Positions 13,386 to 23,639 of a DNA stretch of 64,000 bases are shown in pieces. The stretch comes from Linum tenue (taxonomy: Eukaryota > Streptophyta > Magnoliopsida > Malpighiales > Linaceae), in assembly GCA_946122785.1 (NCBI GenBank), contig CAMGYJ010000002.1, positions 69,961,703-70,025,702 of the forward strand, written 5' to 3'. How positions within the stretch are numbered: the stretch's first letter is position 1; the number at the start of each line of letters is the position of its first letter. The notes under the pieces were generated by a model. The model saw only the letters and a program-made list of their open reading frames with translations, was not told the origin of the DNA and ran no database searches. Made by a program: the position numbers and the translations under genes.

Positions 13386-13393
13386 TATATAAA
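13386..13393 (+). promoter_or_regulatory. TATA box of RING-H2 copy A
   Basis: TATATAAA lies 100 bases before the ATG. Transcription would then start near 13415-13425, after the upstream ATG at 13398, so that upstream ORF is probably not in the mRNA. Confidence 0.65.
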
Positions 13394-13485
13394 GACAATG
13401 TCTACTACATTGATTATTCATAGCTCTCGCCTTGTGAAATCATCATCATTAGCCAATAATAATACAACAACACAAAGAACCAGAA

Positions 13486-13977
13486 ATGGTGAGAACAATC
13501 AGAATGAATATTTTCCCGGGGAACTATCTCCATCCTCATTTTGTGGCTATCATGGTCTTTGCAATCCTCTTGTTAGTTTGCATGACGATCATTTGTGTTG
13601 TGGCGGCTTCGTTGATTGTGGTAATAATTTACATCCTTTACGACTTCATTTATTGGCGGGTGGTGGAAAACAGTCGTGGCCTAGAAATTGAGTCTGATCT
13701 CGAGGAAGGAGTCGAGAGAAGAAGAAGACGTCGTCACAGGAAGTATTGTAGGGTGATGATGGAATTGCCCTGTGTTGAGTATGGAAGCGTTGGGTTAGAG
13801 ACCACATCTAGAGAATGTGCGATTTGCTTGGAGGATTACAATGGGGGAGAGCCATGCAGAATAATGCCTGTGTGCAAACACATGTTTCATGTAGCTTGTA
13901 TTGACAACTGGCTTAGCGTGAAAATTACGTGTCCTGTTTGTCGACAACGCATATTCAATTTGAGGAATGATAGATGA
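13486..13977 (+). CDS. ATL-like RING-H2 E3 ubiquitin ligase, copy A
   Basis: Intronless, 163 residues. A hydrophobic stretch at about residues 21-55 (AIMVFAILLLVCMTIICVVA and beyond) predicts one long or two membrane passes. A basic run RRRRRR follows, then an ELPCVEYG block like part of the ATL 'GLD' region. The C-terminal RING-H2 has the spacing C-x2-C-x15-C-x-H-x2-H-x2-C-x10-C-x2-C, with the ATL-typical P-x-C and C-I-D-N-W-L. All eight zinc ligands are present. It should act as a membrane-anchored ubiquitin ligase; the substrate is unknown. Compared with copies B and C it lacks six codons after MVRTIRM. Start chosen because it is shared by all three copies. Confidence 0.9.
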   Translation: MVRTIRMNIFPGNYLHPHFVAIMVFAILLLVCMTIICVVAASLIVVIIYILYDFIYWRVVENSRGLEIESDLEEGVERRRRRRHRKYCRVMMELPCVEYGSVGLETTSRECAICLEDYNGGEPCRIMPVCKHMFHVACIDNWLSVKITCPVCRQRIFNLRNDR

Positions 13978-15584
13978 TTTATATGCATTTAATTTATATA
14001 GCCATTATGTAAGAAACAAACTGTAGCCATTATAAATAGTGTTCTTAAATTGTTACCTTTTCTTTTGAATCTATCAAATTTGATTGCATTCCTTGTCTTA
14101 ACATTTATTACGAGCACATTTTTAAACATCTCTGAATTCTTCATATAAGTTCGTCAATGGTACATACTACACAGTCCATACCATGGTTCGTGATACGGAC
14201 TGTCCGGTTGAACTGTTGAACCAGAGGCAGCCTGGAACGATATGTACTGAATCTTCAAATTCCCATGTCGGCCGGTATTTTGGGTCGAACTGGGAAATAC
14301 CAGCCTGTTTAGGTTCAATTGGGCATCCTAATAAAGAATTTGAAAAACATTAAAAAGAATATAATATAAACCTAATTGCTCGCCTCTCATGCGATAAATC
14401 CGGCATGATCCCACGGAACTCAAATCTTTCGAGCAAAAAGTGGAATTTGTTATGAAACTAATGACGGAGTGGGCATGTATTTTTAGCTGAAGGCAGCATC
14501 AACGTGTGTAAATGTGTTAGAGACACGTGATGAAGGGCACATAGGCACAAATCATGTGGCTAGCCAACAATTTGCGTCAACCTAAATGGACCAATCACAG
14601 CGAGATTGCTATCATGTCCAACGATATGTGTATACTTTTAGTCGTGTGATAAGATATCATGCATCCTAAATGGTGCGGCAAAGGACGCGATATATGCATT
14701 CTCAAGTGGAGAAATCGCTAGCCTCCAGTGAGATAATGGTTTGTCGCACTCCACGGTAGCGATAGACAGTATTTTGGAATATCCCCAATATGGGAGAGCT
14801 CGAAAAGGACTGCTAAGGTTAGGTGTCTCTAAATAGAAGTCCTTTACTTTTAAATCGCTCCAACCTTCGCATTTTACTAGAATGTTACAGCTCATAGAAT
14901 TTTAAATTTTTATTAATTGATTGCGACATATGATTGGTTTTTTGCTAAATAGCTCTGGTCCTCAGCGATCTGCTTACAATATAGTTAAAGATGTCATAGA
15001 TTGGGTAAAAGTATAGTAGATTGGAAAACACGTTAAGGGTTGGGTATTAATGGAATTTTGCTAGTAAGTGTTCTATTTTGCGCATAATTCCTAAATTCAA
15101 TACGTAATTTAAAATTTTGAGATAAGAATTTGATACTTACAAATATTTCTTACTTAGCATGAGAAGTTTTTCTAAACAAACAAGCATTAGCCTACTAAAC
15201 TAACCTAAGTTTACGAGTTTTAACAAATCAATTGATAAGGAAATCTAGTCGGGGAAAACACAGAGAATGGACTTTGTTCTACAACAAAAAAAATCATTTC
15301 AAACGAAATAGCTGGTCAACAAAATTTATTGTTCAAAAACCAATAGTAATTAAATCATAATGGCGACCAAGGAAGAACATGGATGGAATTTAAGCTGTAA
15401 ATTATGTGCATGGCTCTAAAAATATATATATATTAACCTTTAGTTCGTAACTTGTGCCAATGAAACATATTAGCTAATCTGCAATCAAACTAATATTTGT
15501 TTCGTCGTATGATTAACCAATTGGTGAAATTCATAGCGCATATCAATACACATTTTGAATAGAGAGAACTACTTTTCTCTTAAA

Positions 15585-15592
15585 TATATAAA
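15585..15592 (+). promoter_or_regulatory. TATA box of RING-H2 copy B
   Basis: TATATAAA about 100 bases before the ATG, at the same relative position as in copy A. Confidence 0.65.
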
Positions 15593-15691
15593 GACAATGT
15601 CTACTACATTTGATTATTCATAGCTCTCACCTTGTGAAATCATCATCATTAGCCAATAATAATAATAATACAACAACACAAAGAACCAGAA

Positions 15692-16192
15692 ATGGCGAGA
15701 ACAATCAGAATGACGTCGCAGAATATCACTAGTATTGCCCCGGGGAACTATCTCCATCCTCATTTTGTGGCTATCATGGTCTTTGCAATCCTTTTGTTAG
15801 TTTGCATGACAATCATTTGTGTTGTGGCGGCTTCATTGATTGTGGTAATAGTTTACATCCTTTACGACTTCATTTATTGGCGGGTGGTAGAAAACGGTCG
15901 TGGCCTAGAAATTGAGTCTGATCTTGAGGAAGGAGTCGAGAGAAGAAGAAGACGTCGTCAGAGGAGGGTGATGATGGAATTGCCCTGTGTTGAGTATGGA
16001 AGCGTTGGGTTAGAGACCACGTCTAGAGAATGTGCGATTTGCTTGGAGGATTACAATGGGGGAGAGCCATGCAGAATAATGCCCGTGTGCAAACACATGT
16101 TTCATGTAGCTTGTATTGACAATTGGCTTAACGTGAAAATTACGTGTCCTGTTTGTCGACAACGCATATGCAATTTGAGGAATGATAGATGA
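15692..16192 (+). CDS. ATL-like RING-H2 E3 ubiquitin ligase, copy B
   Basis: Intronless, 166 residues, nearly identical to copy A over the membrane segment and RING-H2 domain. All eight metal ligands are kept (CAIC, then P-V-C-K-H, H, CIDNWLNVKITC, PVC). It has the longer N-terminus MARTIRMTSQNITSIAPGN, but lacks three residues in the basic linker (RRRQRRVMM against RRRHRKYCRVMM in A). It comes from the tandem duplication that also produced copy A. Likely role: membrane-bound ubiquitin ligase. An upstream ATG gives an 8-codon uORF only if transcription starts before 15599. Confidence 0.9.
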   Translation: MARTIRMTSQNITSIAPGNYLHPHFVAIMVFAILLLVCMTIICVVAASLIVVIVYILYDFIYWRVVENGRGLEIESDLEEGVERRRRRRQRRVMMELPCVEYGSVGLETTSRECAICLEDYNGGEPCRIMPVCKHMFHVACIDNWLNVKITCPVCRQRICNLRNDR

Positions 16193-16646
16193 TTTATCTC
16201 AATTTAATTTATATAGCCATTATGTAAGAAAAAACTGTAGCCATTTTAAATAGTGTTCTTAAATTGTTACCTTTTCTTTTGAATCTATCAAAATTGATTG
16301 CATTCCTTGTCTTAACATTTATTACGAGCACAATTTTAAACATCTCTGAATTCTTCATATAAGTTCGTCAATACATAGTCCATACCATGGTTCGTGATAC
16401 TGAACAGTCAACCGTTGAACCAGAGGCAGCCTAGAACGATATGTACTGATTCTTCAAATTCCCATGTCGGCCGATATTTTGGGTCGAACTGGGAAATACC
16501 GGCCTATTTTGGTTCAATTGGGCATCCTAATAAAGAAATTGAAAAACATATAAAAGAATAAAATATAAACCTAATTGCTCGCCTCTCGTGCGATAAAACC
16601 GGCAGGATCCCGCGGAACTCAAATCATTCGAGCAAAAAGTGGAATT

Positions 16647-16830
16647 CAATTTATTTCCCTTTTCTAATAAAATCAATTTCACATAAACTATATGTATTAC
16701 TCCAAATTAGTTTTTTATTGTAAGATAATACAAGCGGATCAGGTGTTTAACCTTATGGTCAATAACCTTCCATCACCTGCCACATCAGCGCCACATCAGT
16801 GCCATATCAACGCCACATCAGTATATATGT
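16647..16830. other. Spacer with short tandem CCACATCAG motifs
   Basis: Unique AT-rich DNA after unit B. Around 16777-16820 the motif GCCACATCAG recurs about four times with small changes. No gene seen. Confidence 0.4.
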
Positions 16831-17190
16831 AAGACCATCTCCATCCCTATCAATTGCTAAACGTGGTCCCTACAACCACCTCATCAAATTTAGCAATTTC
16901 TCTTAAAGGAATTGCAAACCACCTACATCCCTAAATTTTGTTTGCAACTGTTATTGTAGGCCCAACTACTATTTTAAATACCAATATATTTTTTTTCATT
17001 GAAAAGTTACTACTAAGTAAAAGAAAAAGAAAAGCATATACACATATGGCATTGCTAAAGGACTTGCTAATTTGGCAATTTTTCTAAATAAGCAATTGCC
17101 TCTCCATCCCTTGCAATTGCAAATTGAATTGCCACCAAGACTTTGTCAATTGCTAAAGGTTGGTTTAGCAATGGGATGGAGATGCTCTCC
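16831..17190. mobile_element. MITE with CATCTCCATCCC termini
   Basis: The left end AAGACCATCTCCATCCC and the reverse complement of the right end, GGAGAGCATCTCCATCCC, match, and both are followed inward by an AATTGCTAAA / ATTGCTAAA block. About 360 bp, AT-rich, non-coding. No convincing target duplication was found, so the superfamily is left open. Confidence 0.55.
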
Positions 17191-17346
17191 CATCACCATT
17201 TTCCCTATAAATTTAACATGTTAGATCTCTTTCGTTTTAGGTCGCAATTTAAATTTTTTACACAGATAAATCAGATAAATTATGCTCTTCAAAATTATAT
17301 TCATTTTGATATATTTTTGGAACAAAAAAATTTGAGACATTTAGTA

Positions 17347-17665
17347 CTAGTATATACCATGGTGGTACTGCTTGGCACTACATGAGATCATACCACGTGG
17401 TACGAAAGTGTACCATGGGGGTATGAACATAACATATTGTAGGATGGTTGAAATACATGATTGTAGGAATATACGATATGTCATTTACCATATTCATCAT
17501 TGTGTACCACTATTTACAACTCCTATACCAAGGTGGTACGGAGTGGTACGTTATAGTCCTGTATTTTCTCCCCCATAAATTTGTTGATCCAATAGATCGT
17601 TACATCTGTGCAAAAAAATTCAGAATTCGAGTTAAAAACGAAGGTGGTACTGGCTGGTACCAATT
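17347..17665. repeat. Copy of a dispersed TACCATGGTGGTA repeat family
   Basis: Contains several near-palindromes (ACCATGGTGGTAC, ACCACGTGGTAC). It is closely similar to the reverse complement of 55900-56065, and its second half matches the reverse complement of about 51640-51790. The short ORFs in it are conserved only because the DNA repeat is. Probably a non-autonomous transposable element of unknown class. Confidence 0.55.
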
Positions 17666-18500
17666 AGGGATGGCAATGGGTCAGGTTGGGTCGGGTTTTG
17701 TCAAACCCAAACCCATGGGTTTATCGGCCAATTTCGTTACTTTGGTGTATTGTTCACTGTTCAGGACATGATGTTAAAGATCAAAAAGATTGGACATTAT
17801 GTTTATTATGTGAAAAGTTCAGGTCAAACAAATATATTAACCCTAACATTCAGGTATACGAATATATCATGGAGGTGCTAAATTTACCATGTTGGCATAT
17901 CATTATCATAAAAAAAAATCTGAGACATATGAGATTAAGAAAATGTCATATTCAAGTACTCACCGTAAAGAGTATATATGAGACGTCACTCATATATGTT
18001 TGCTATTAGAATCATATTCAAAATTGTCAAAAAGACTTTTTCCACTTTATCCAAAATATGTTCAATTGAATATTAAAAAGAATTTTTTTATAAATTAAAA
18101 GTGAAACTTATAGTTGACGAACTACACTCCTCTCATATGGTAATTTGAATAGTCTAAGAGATAATGTTAGTAAGCACTTGAAAGAAATGATTCATGAAAA
18201 CCATATTGGTTATTTCCATATACAATGACATGGATATGTCAGTAACTAAGATGTGCAACAATTCTAAGTAAAACTTCAAGCAAATAGAAACAAAGTTGGT
18301 GAAGAAGCAACAACAATTATTGTTAATAACAAAGGCCAGGGAACATATGAACATGTTTAACGGTATTATACAACAAGTCAACAACATAATGATCTGGAAC
18401 TCATAGTGTTTACCAACCAAGTTTAATGGCATAACACATAACTAATCATGTCATTGGCAATATTGACCCCTAGCAATACATAGGCCATAAGAGCAAACTA
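17666..18500. other. Spacer with a hAT-like end
   Basis: Starts with TAGGGATGGCAATGGGTCAG, which resembles the left end of the hAT element at 40796, but no matching right end was found. The rest is AT-rich with no supported gene. Confidence 0.35.
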
Positions 18501-18829
18501 TGGGTATTTGCTAATATGAACTCTGTTCTAAAACAAAATTATTCATCAAACAAAATATATGGTCAACAAAATCTATCGTTCAAAAACCAATAATAATCCA
18601 CTCATAATTGTGATCAAGGAAGAAAATGGTTGGAATTTAAGTTGTAAATTACGTGCATGGCTTTAAAAATATATATATCAACATTTAGTTCACAACTCAC
18701 GCAACGAAAATTATTAGCTAATCTTCAATCAAACTAATCTTTGTTTAATCATATGATTAACTAATTGATGAAATTCACAGCGCATATGATCAGTACACAT
18801 ATTGAACAAGGAGAAGTATTTTTCTTAAA

Positions 18830-18837
18830 TATATCAA
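18830..18837 (+). promoter_or_regulatory. Altered TATA region of RING-H2 copy C
   Basis: The position matching the TATA boxes of copies A and B reads TATATCAA instead of TATATAAA. This may lower or move transcription. Effect is inferred. Confidence 0.45.
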
Positions 18838-18933
18838 GAACAATGTCTACCACATTGATCATTCATAGCTCTCATCTTGCTAAATCATCATCATTAGCCA
18901 ATAATAATACAAAAGTAACATAAAGAACCAACC

Positions 18934-19446
18934 ATGGCAAGAACAATCAGAATGTCGTCGCATAATATTACTAATGTTTCCCTGGGGAACTATCTCCATC
19001 CTCATTTTGTGGGTATCATAGCTGTGGCAATCATCTTATTAGTTTGCATGACGATCATTTGTGTTGTGGCGGCTTCCTTGATTGTGGTAATTGTTTACAT
19101 CCTTTTTGAATTCATATATTGGCGGGTGGTGGAAAACGACAGTGGCCTAGAAATTGAGTCTGATCTCGAGGAAGGAGTCGAGAGGAGAAGAAGGAGATAT
19201 CGTCAGAGGAAGTATTGTAGAGTGATGATGGAATTGCCCTGTGTCGAGTATGGAAGCGATGGGATAGAGACCACATCTAGAGAATGTGCAATTTGTTTGG
19301 AGGATTACAATGGGGGAGAGCCATGCAGAATAATGCCCGTGTGCAAGCACATGTTTCATGTAGCTTGTATTGACAACTGGCTTAGAGTGAAAATTACGTG
19401 TCCTGTCTGTCGTCAACGCATATTCAATTTGAGGAATCATAGATGA
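18934..19446 (+). CDS. ATL-like RING-H2 E3 ubiquitin ligase, copy C
   Basis: Intronless, 170 residues, the most diverged of the three copies but with an intact RING-H2: CAIC, 15 residues, C-K-H, H-x2-C, ten residues, C-P-V-C. The membrane stretch reads VGIIAVAIILLVCMTIICVV. N-terminus MARTIRMSSHNITNVSLGN; basic linker RRRRRYRQRKYCRVMM. Homology with A and B extends upstream to about 18500 and downstream to about 19600, but the wider flanks differ, so this copy is older or was moved separately. Same predicted role as the other two. Confidence 0.9.
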   Translation: MARTIRMSSHNITNVSLGNYLHPHFVGIIAVAIILLVCMTIICVVAASLIVVIVYILFEFIYWRVVENDSGLEIESDLEEGVERRRRRYRQRKYCRVMMELPCVEYGSDGIETTSRECAICLEDYNGGEPCRIMPVCKHMFHVACIDNWLRVKITCPVCRQRIFNLRNHR

Positions 19447-19619
19447 TCCATTTGAATTTAATTTATATAGCCATTTTGTAATATAAAAAATGTAGTCATT
19501 GCAAATAGTGTTCTAATTTTTTTCCCCATTTCGTTTGAATCTATCAAATTTGATTGTATTCCTTTTCTTAACATTGATTCGTTAAGGGTTGAGCATATCT
19601 TTAAAAATCTCCAAATTCT

Positions 19620-20150
19620 TTATATGAGTGCGTAAATATATGGTACATACTAACTTCAGATAATTAAAATCTATTAAATTGAAAAGCGGTTGTATGATAT
19701 AATTCAACAATTATAATTTAAGATTATGTAAAAGCAAACCAATGCCAAGACACCTAATTCATTTTGAACTAAAGGGGAAAGGAAATAGTAGTTAAGTTCA
19801 ACATTTGTTTCATTTCTTAAACTCTAAATATTTTGAAGTATGTAGTTGAAAAAGAATATGAATTAACTCAAACATGTCGTACACAAGCTGATTTTGAAGC
19901 AAAACCACGTCATCTTTTATTCTCATAAGAAAAGTCGGGTGCATATAAGATAATTTATCATGGAGCACAGGTCAAGACTGGTAGACACATATGATGAGTA
20001 TATGATTTAATGAGAAAATGTTATTTTTCATTATAAACCATAATTTTATAAATATAATTAAATTATTCGAGAAATTGAGGTTATCAACTATTTACAACTC
20101 CACCATAGCTAAAATATATGAGACGTCACTCATATATAATTCTCAATACT
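19620..20150. other. AT-rich spacer
   Basis: No ORF, RNA gene or repeat structure that I can support. Confidence 0.4.
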
Positions 20151-20164
20151 TATAATGGAAATAC

Positions 20165-21690
20165 CAATAATAGCCACTTCCGTCCAATTATTTGACGGTG
20201 TTAACCAAATAACTGACTGGACTAACGGCATTGCTGAGGTGGTGGTGACATTTTTAAACAACATTGCCCCTAAACCCAACTCCGTCTCTATTACAACCTC
20301 ATCAATAAATAAAAAAATCTATGTTTCCACCTCCTCTCCTCCATCTATGCCCCCAGGTTCTCTTTCACAGACCAATTCCCACCATAGTCTCCTCAATTGA
20401 AACCCAGAAACCACTTCATCTAACAGCCATCTCAAAACTTTGAAACCCCAAATCCATCAAAACTTGAAACCCCACATCCCCCTATTTTCTCAATCGACCG
20501 CTGCATACCCGTCGTCGTCGCCATCACCATCGTCAATCATCGTCGTCGCCAATCGCCGTCGCCCGCTCCAGATCTCTACACAAATCTGTAACATTCCCAA
20601 ACCAAACAAAAATCCAATTGAGATATTAATCTCCACCCATGAATCCCACTCTCCTTTATTGTCGCCTGTCGGAGCTTTACGCTCCATAAAGTAGAGGAAG
20701 ATGGCGGCCAAATGTTGGCGGAGATAGATGGTGAGCAGCCCAGCGGGGACAGATCGACGGCGTCGAGATGGAGGCTGAAATAGATGCTGAGCAGCGTAGC
20801 GGGGACAAATCGACGACGCCTAGATGCAGGCGGAGACAGATCAACCACACCCAAAACAGCGATGACGAGCAGAGATTTGGGTGCGATGACAGAGGGGCGA
20901 ACCGATGGTGGCCAGCAATGGAAGACGATGGTGAGCAGTGCAGCGGGGGAATTTCGATTTGGTCGAGTACCCAAGCAGAGATCCACAAGCTTTTCACCTT
21001 TCGATCTACTCCCGCTGGGTAGCCTTCCATCCAGACCACTGCCATTACTCTCTCTCCTACTGGGTCATGAAGATCCGAACCCAGTGCAGGGCAACCCGGG
21101 AAAAGGTAAAACCAGAGAGAGGAAAACAACTGGAGCGGCGTGTCCGAGGACGATTGGCGACGGTGATGATTGACAATGGCGACGATGATGATTGACGATG
21201 GCGACGACGACGGGTATTGAGATCGTAGGGTCCGTATGCTGTCGCAGCGGTGTCGGCGGGGTCGGTGGTGGGTTGGATCTGGAACGCTGTCGGAGTGGGA
21301 GGAGAGGATATGGGTTTGGGGTTGGGGTAGGTGGTGGAAGGAGATGGAGAAGAAAGACTCGACGGCGAGTGTTGGGAGAGGAGAGAGGATGAAGAATTTT
21401 TTTTGTCATTTTTATTTATTTTTAAATTAAAATATGACATGGCAAGTATTGTTATATGACATGGCAAGCATTGTTGAGTTGTCACTGATGTGTCCGGTGA
21501 GTTGGCAGCCAGGTAAGCGTTTGGTTAATTTGACTAACGGTGTTATTGACGCCGTCAAACTATGTAACGGAAATGGCTATATTTGTCATCGAACTTTCAA
21601 AATTCTGGATATTTCTGGTGTTTCTCTAAAAGTGGCTATATTTGTCACAAACGTCAAAGTTTTGGCTATACAAATGAATTTGGCCTTATG
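20165..21690. mobile_element. TIR element with GC-rich interior, possible Mutator-like element
   Basis: Near the left end (20168-20215: ATAGCCACTTCCGTCC, then TTTGACGGTGTTAAC) and near the right end (about 21525-21590, inverted: ATAGCCATTTCCGTTA, then TTTGACGGCGTCAATAAC) there are matching inverted blocks. Between them the base composition jumps to GC-rich, with CGTCGTCGCC and CCATCACC runs. A repeated unit AGC-AGC-GGGGACA-ATCGACG occurs at about 20735-20960. The long overlapping ORFs on both strands look like products of composition and were not recognised. Exact termini are uncertain. Confidence 0.45.
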
Positions 21691-21699
21691 TTTTTAATT

Positions 21700-22390
21700 T
21701 TTGAGCATAAGTGAGAGAGGAGGAGAGAAAGACTATATCAACCATGCTATTGAGATACGTGTTTGTTGCATCAAAATAAGAGAGAAGATGCGAGATAGTG
21801 ATAACGATAAATTTTAAGAAAATTTACTAAAAAAATCCTCTCCAACACGTATATTCAAACGATAACAACATAACTACTTTGAAATCAATCCATTGCACGT
21901 ATCTCTGTCCGAACTTGCATTGTAACATCATTACCCATTTCAACCACACGCAATCCAAACTACACCATGCATCATCTTCCATCCCTAAAGGAAGTTGTCT
22001 ACGTATCACATCTCTCACTTGTGTCAAAGAAGGAAACCCCAAAATAAGGCAACTCTCAAACTCACAGAAATGTGAAATATTATAAGAATAAAAAAAAACT
22101 CATTTGAAAGGATATTCCGTTCATTAATCCAAGACAAGATGTTCACGTCAAAGAAAGACAACATGGTGGTGAGGGGAGCTAGATTATTCTACATGTGGCT
22201 AGCAAACAGGCAACAGCAGCCAATTGCAATCTCCTTCCTGGCCCCTCTTCAGTCTTTAGGTTAAATCTCAACCAGGAGATGCGTTCCAGTGGTCCGCAGT
22301 CCGCACCCACAAAAACGACACCATCCCCAACCCCCTCAAGATCCTCCTCCCACACGACACGTGTCACATGCCACCAAAAACGGATTGGAT
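21700..22390. other. Spacer
   Basis: Mixed AT-rich sequence upstream of the hAT element. No supported gene. Confidence 0.35.
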
Positions 22391-22866
22391 GTGATCCTCC
22401 CTAGGGCTGTCAGTCGGTCGGTTTCGGTTTAACCGAAAACCGATTTTTCGGTTTTCGGTTAAACCGAGCCACCACTGACGGCTACCGACCACCGACCGAG
22501 AAGGACACCACGGCTAGCCGACCACCGACCGGTCGGTTATCGGTTTTGGTTCGGTTAGCCGCATAAAAAAAATTCAACGAAAAAAATTAATTAAAAATTA
22601 TTATAAAAAATAAAAAATCCCCCACCACAGAATCCTTATCTCTTTCTCTCTCCTTCCTCCCACCCAAAAATCCCACGGGTCTTCCTTCTCTCTTCTTCTT
22701 TCCTCCCAAAAAATCCCCCAGACCCCTTCCTTCCTCCCAAGAAATATCACCAGACCCCTTCTTCCTCCATTTCCACCACTGAATCCTCATCTCCTTCTAT
22801 CTCCTTCCTTCCTCCCACCCAAAAATCCCACGGGTCTTCCTTCTCTCTTCTTCCTTCCTCCCAAAA

Positions 22867-23235
22867 AAGCAGAATCGTCATGTCGTCGGAGGGCGTCTCG
22901 GCGACGCCGTGGCAGCGGACGATGTGGGGTGAGTCGGAGGCGCGGCAGAGGATCTCGACCTCGCGGAGGAGCAGGCGGCGGGCTGCGGGGTCGGAGTCGG
23001 CGCGGACGAGCTTGAGGGCGTGGATCTGGGAGGTGCGGCGGTGGCGGACCTTGTAGACGGTGCCGCCGTTGCCGTGGCCGAGGACGGAGAGCTTGTCGAG
23101 GTCGGAGGAGAGGAAGGAGGAGGAAGTGGTGGTGGGGGCGGAGGGAAGGAGGGGGACCGGGAAGCGAGGGCGGCGGTCGGCGGCGAGTTCGGGGAGGCGG
23201 AGGTTGAGCTGGCGGCGTTGGCGGACGGCGGCCAT
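22867..23235 (-). pseudogene. Captured 5' fragment of an MKK9-like MAP kinase kinase gene
   Basis: About 123 residues that match the N-terminus of plant group D MAPKKs: the QRRQLNLRLP docking-type start, the glycine loop LGHGNGGTVYKVRH (residues 52-65), the ATP lysine in HALKLV (about residue 75), the REVEIL helix and SPHIVRCHG. Homology stops at DDMTILL, before the hinge, catalytic loop and activation loop, and runs into non-kinase sequence that stays open to 22747. It therefore cannot be an active kinase. GC-rich codon use contrasts with the AT-rich surroundings. The upstream part (23236-23400) includes a TATA-like sequence and may be the captured promoter. Confidence 0.8.
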
Positions 23236-23310
23236 TCGGTGAGAAGTGAAAGGGGAATTTGTCTGATTAGGGATTGGGATGTTCTGGAAGTGGAAGGGGT
23301 TGAGGTTTTG

Positions 23311-23320
23311 GTTTATATAT
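23311..23320 (-). promoter_or_regulatory. TATA-like sequence upstream of the captured kinase fragment
   Basis: The minus strand reads ATATATAAAC about 80 bases before the kinase ATG, inside the hAT element. This suggests that the donor gene's promoter was captured together with its coding start. Confidence 0.45.
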
Positions 23321-23639
23321 TGGGGATAGTTTTGGCCTTTTGGGTGGTTTTGGACGCGGTTTGCTTTGGGGAAGGGGTGGTTTTGGGCGCGGTTGCGGGT
23401 CGTTTTGAGTCAAGTGGAAGAGAGTCGGTTAGCCGGTTAACCGGCGGTTATCGACCACGGTTAATCGGCTAGCCGAGCCCCTCCCCCTCTCCCCCGGCAA
23501 CCGACCGACGACAATAAAGGACGGTTTTCGGTTAGCCGAAAACCGGTCGGTTCGGTCATAACCGACCGGTTAACTGCTAACCGGAAACCGTTCTGCCAGC
23601 CCTAATCCTCCCACCTACTGTAGGTGGGACGTTCTTTCA

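Larger units (their letters stand above)
9145..14447. repeat. Tandem duplication unit A, carrying RING-H2 copy A
   Basis: This segment is colinear with 14521-16646. Shared blocks are the left block (9145-9400), the junction block (10828-10979), the gene block (12803-13977) and the 3' flank to 14447. Removing the solo LTR (9401-10822) and the hAT element (10980-12794) with their target duplications leaves about 2.05 kb, close to the 2.13 kb of unit B. Apart from the three insertions and deletions noted separately, the copies differ by scattered substitutions and small indels. Confidence 0.85.
14521..16646. repeat. Tandem duplication unit B, carrying RING-H2 copy B
   Basis: Second copy of the about 2.1 kb unit, separated from unit A by only about 70 bases. 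It lacks the solo LTR and the hAT element found in A, so it preserves both pre-insertion sites. It also has an about 80-base stretch near 14770-14845 that is missing in A next to the LTR site. Confidence 0.85.
22402..23604. mobile_element. hAT-type element carrying a MAP kinase kinase gene fragment, 1203 bp
   Basis: The termini TAGGGCTGTCAG and, inverted, TAGGGCTGGCAG are 12-base TIRs with one mismatch. They are flanked by the exact 8-base duplication ATCCTCCC at 22394-22401 and 23605-23612. Subterminal regions are dense in CGGTT/AACCG motifs. Instead of a transposase, the interior holds the 5' part of an MKK9-like gene on the minus strand plus a directly repeated pyrimidine-rich block of about 85 bases (near 22631-22711 and 22781-22868). 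This is the layout of a gene-capturing (Pack-type) hAT element. Confidence 0.85.

Noticed and set aside
13398..13691. 97-codon ORF overlapping RING-H2 copy A
   Set aside because: It starts almost at the TATA box and lies in another frame of the conserved gene; the matching reading in copies B and C stops after 8 and 26 codons.
20576..21485. Several 110-150-codon ORFs on both strands
   Set aside because: They arise from GC-rich, repeat-containing sequence inside the TIR element and show no recognisable domain.
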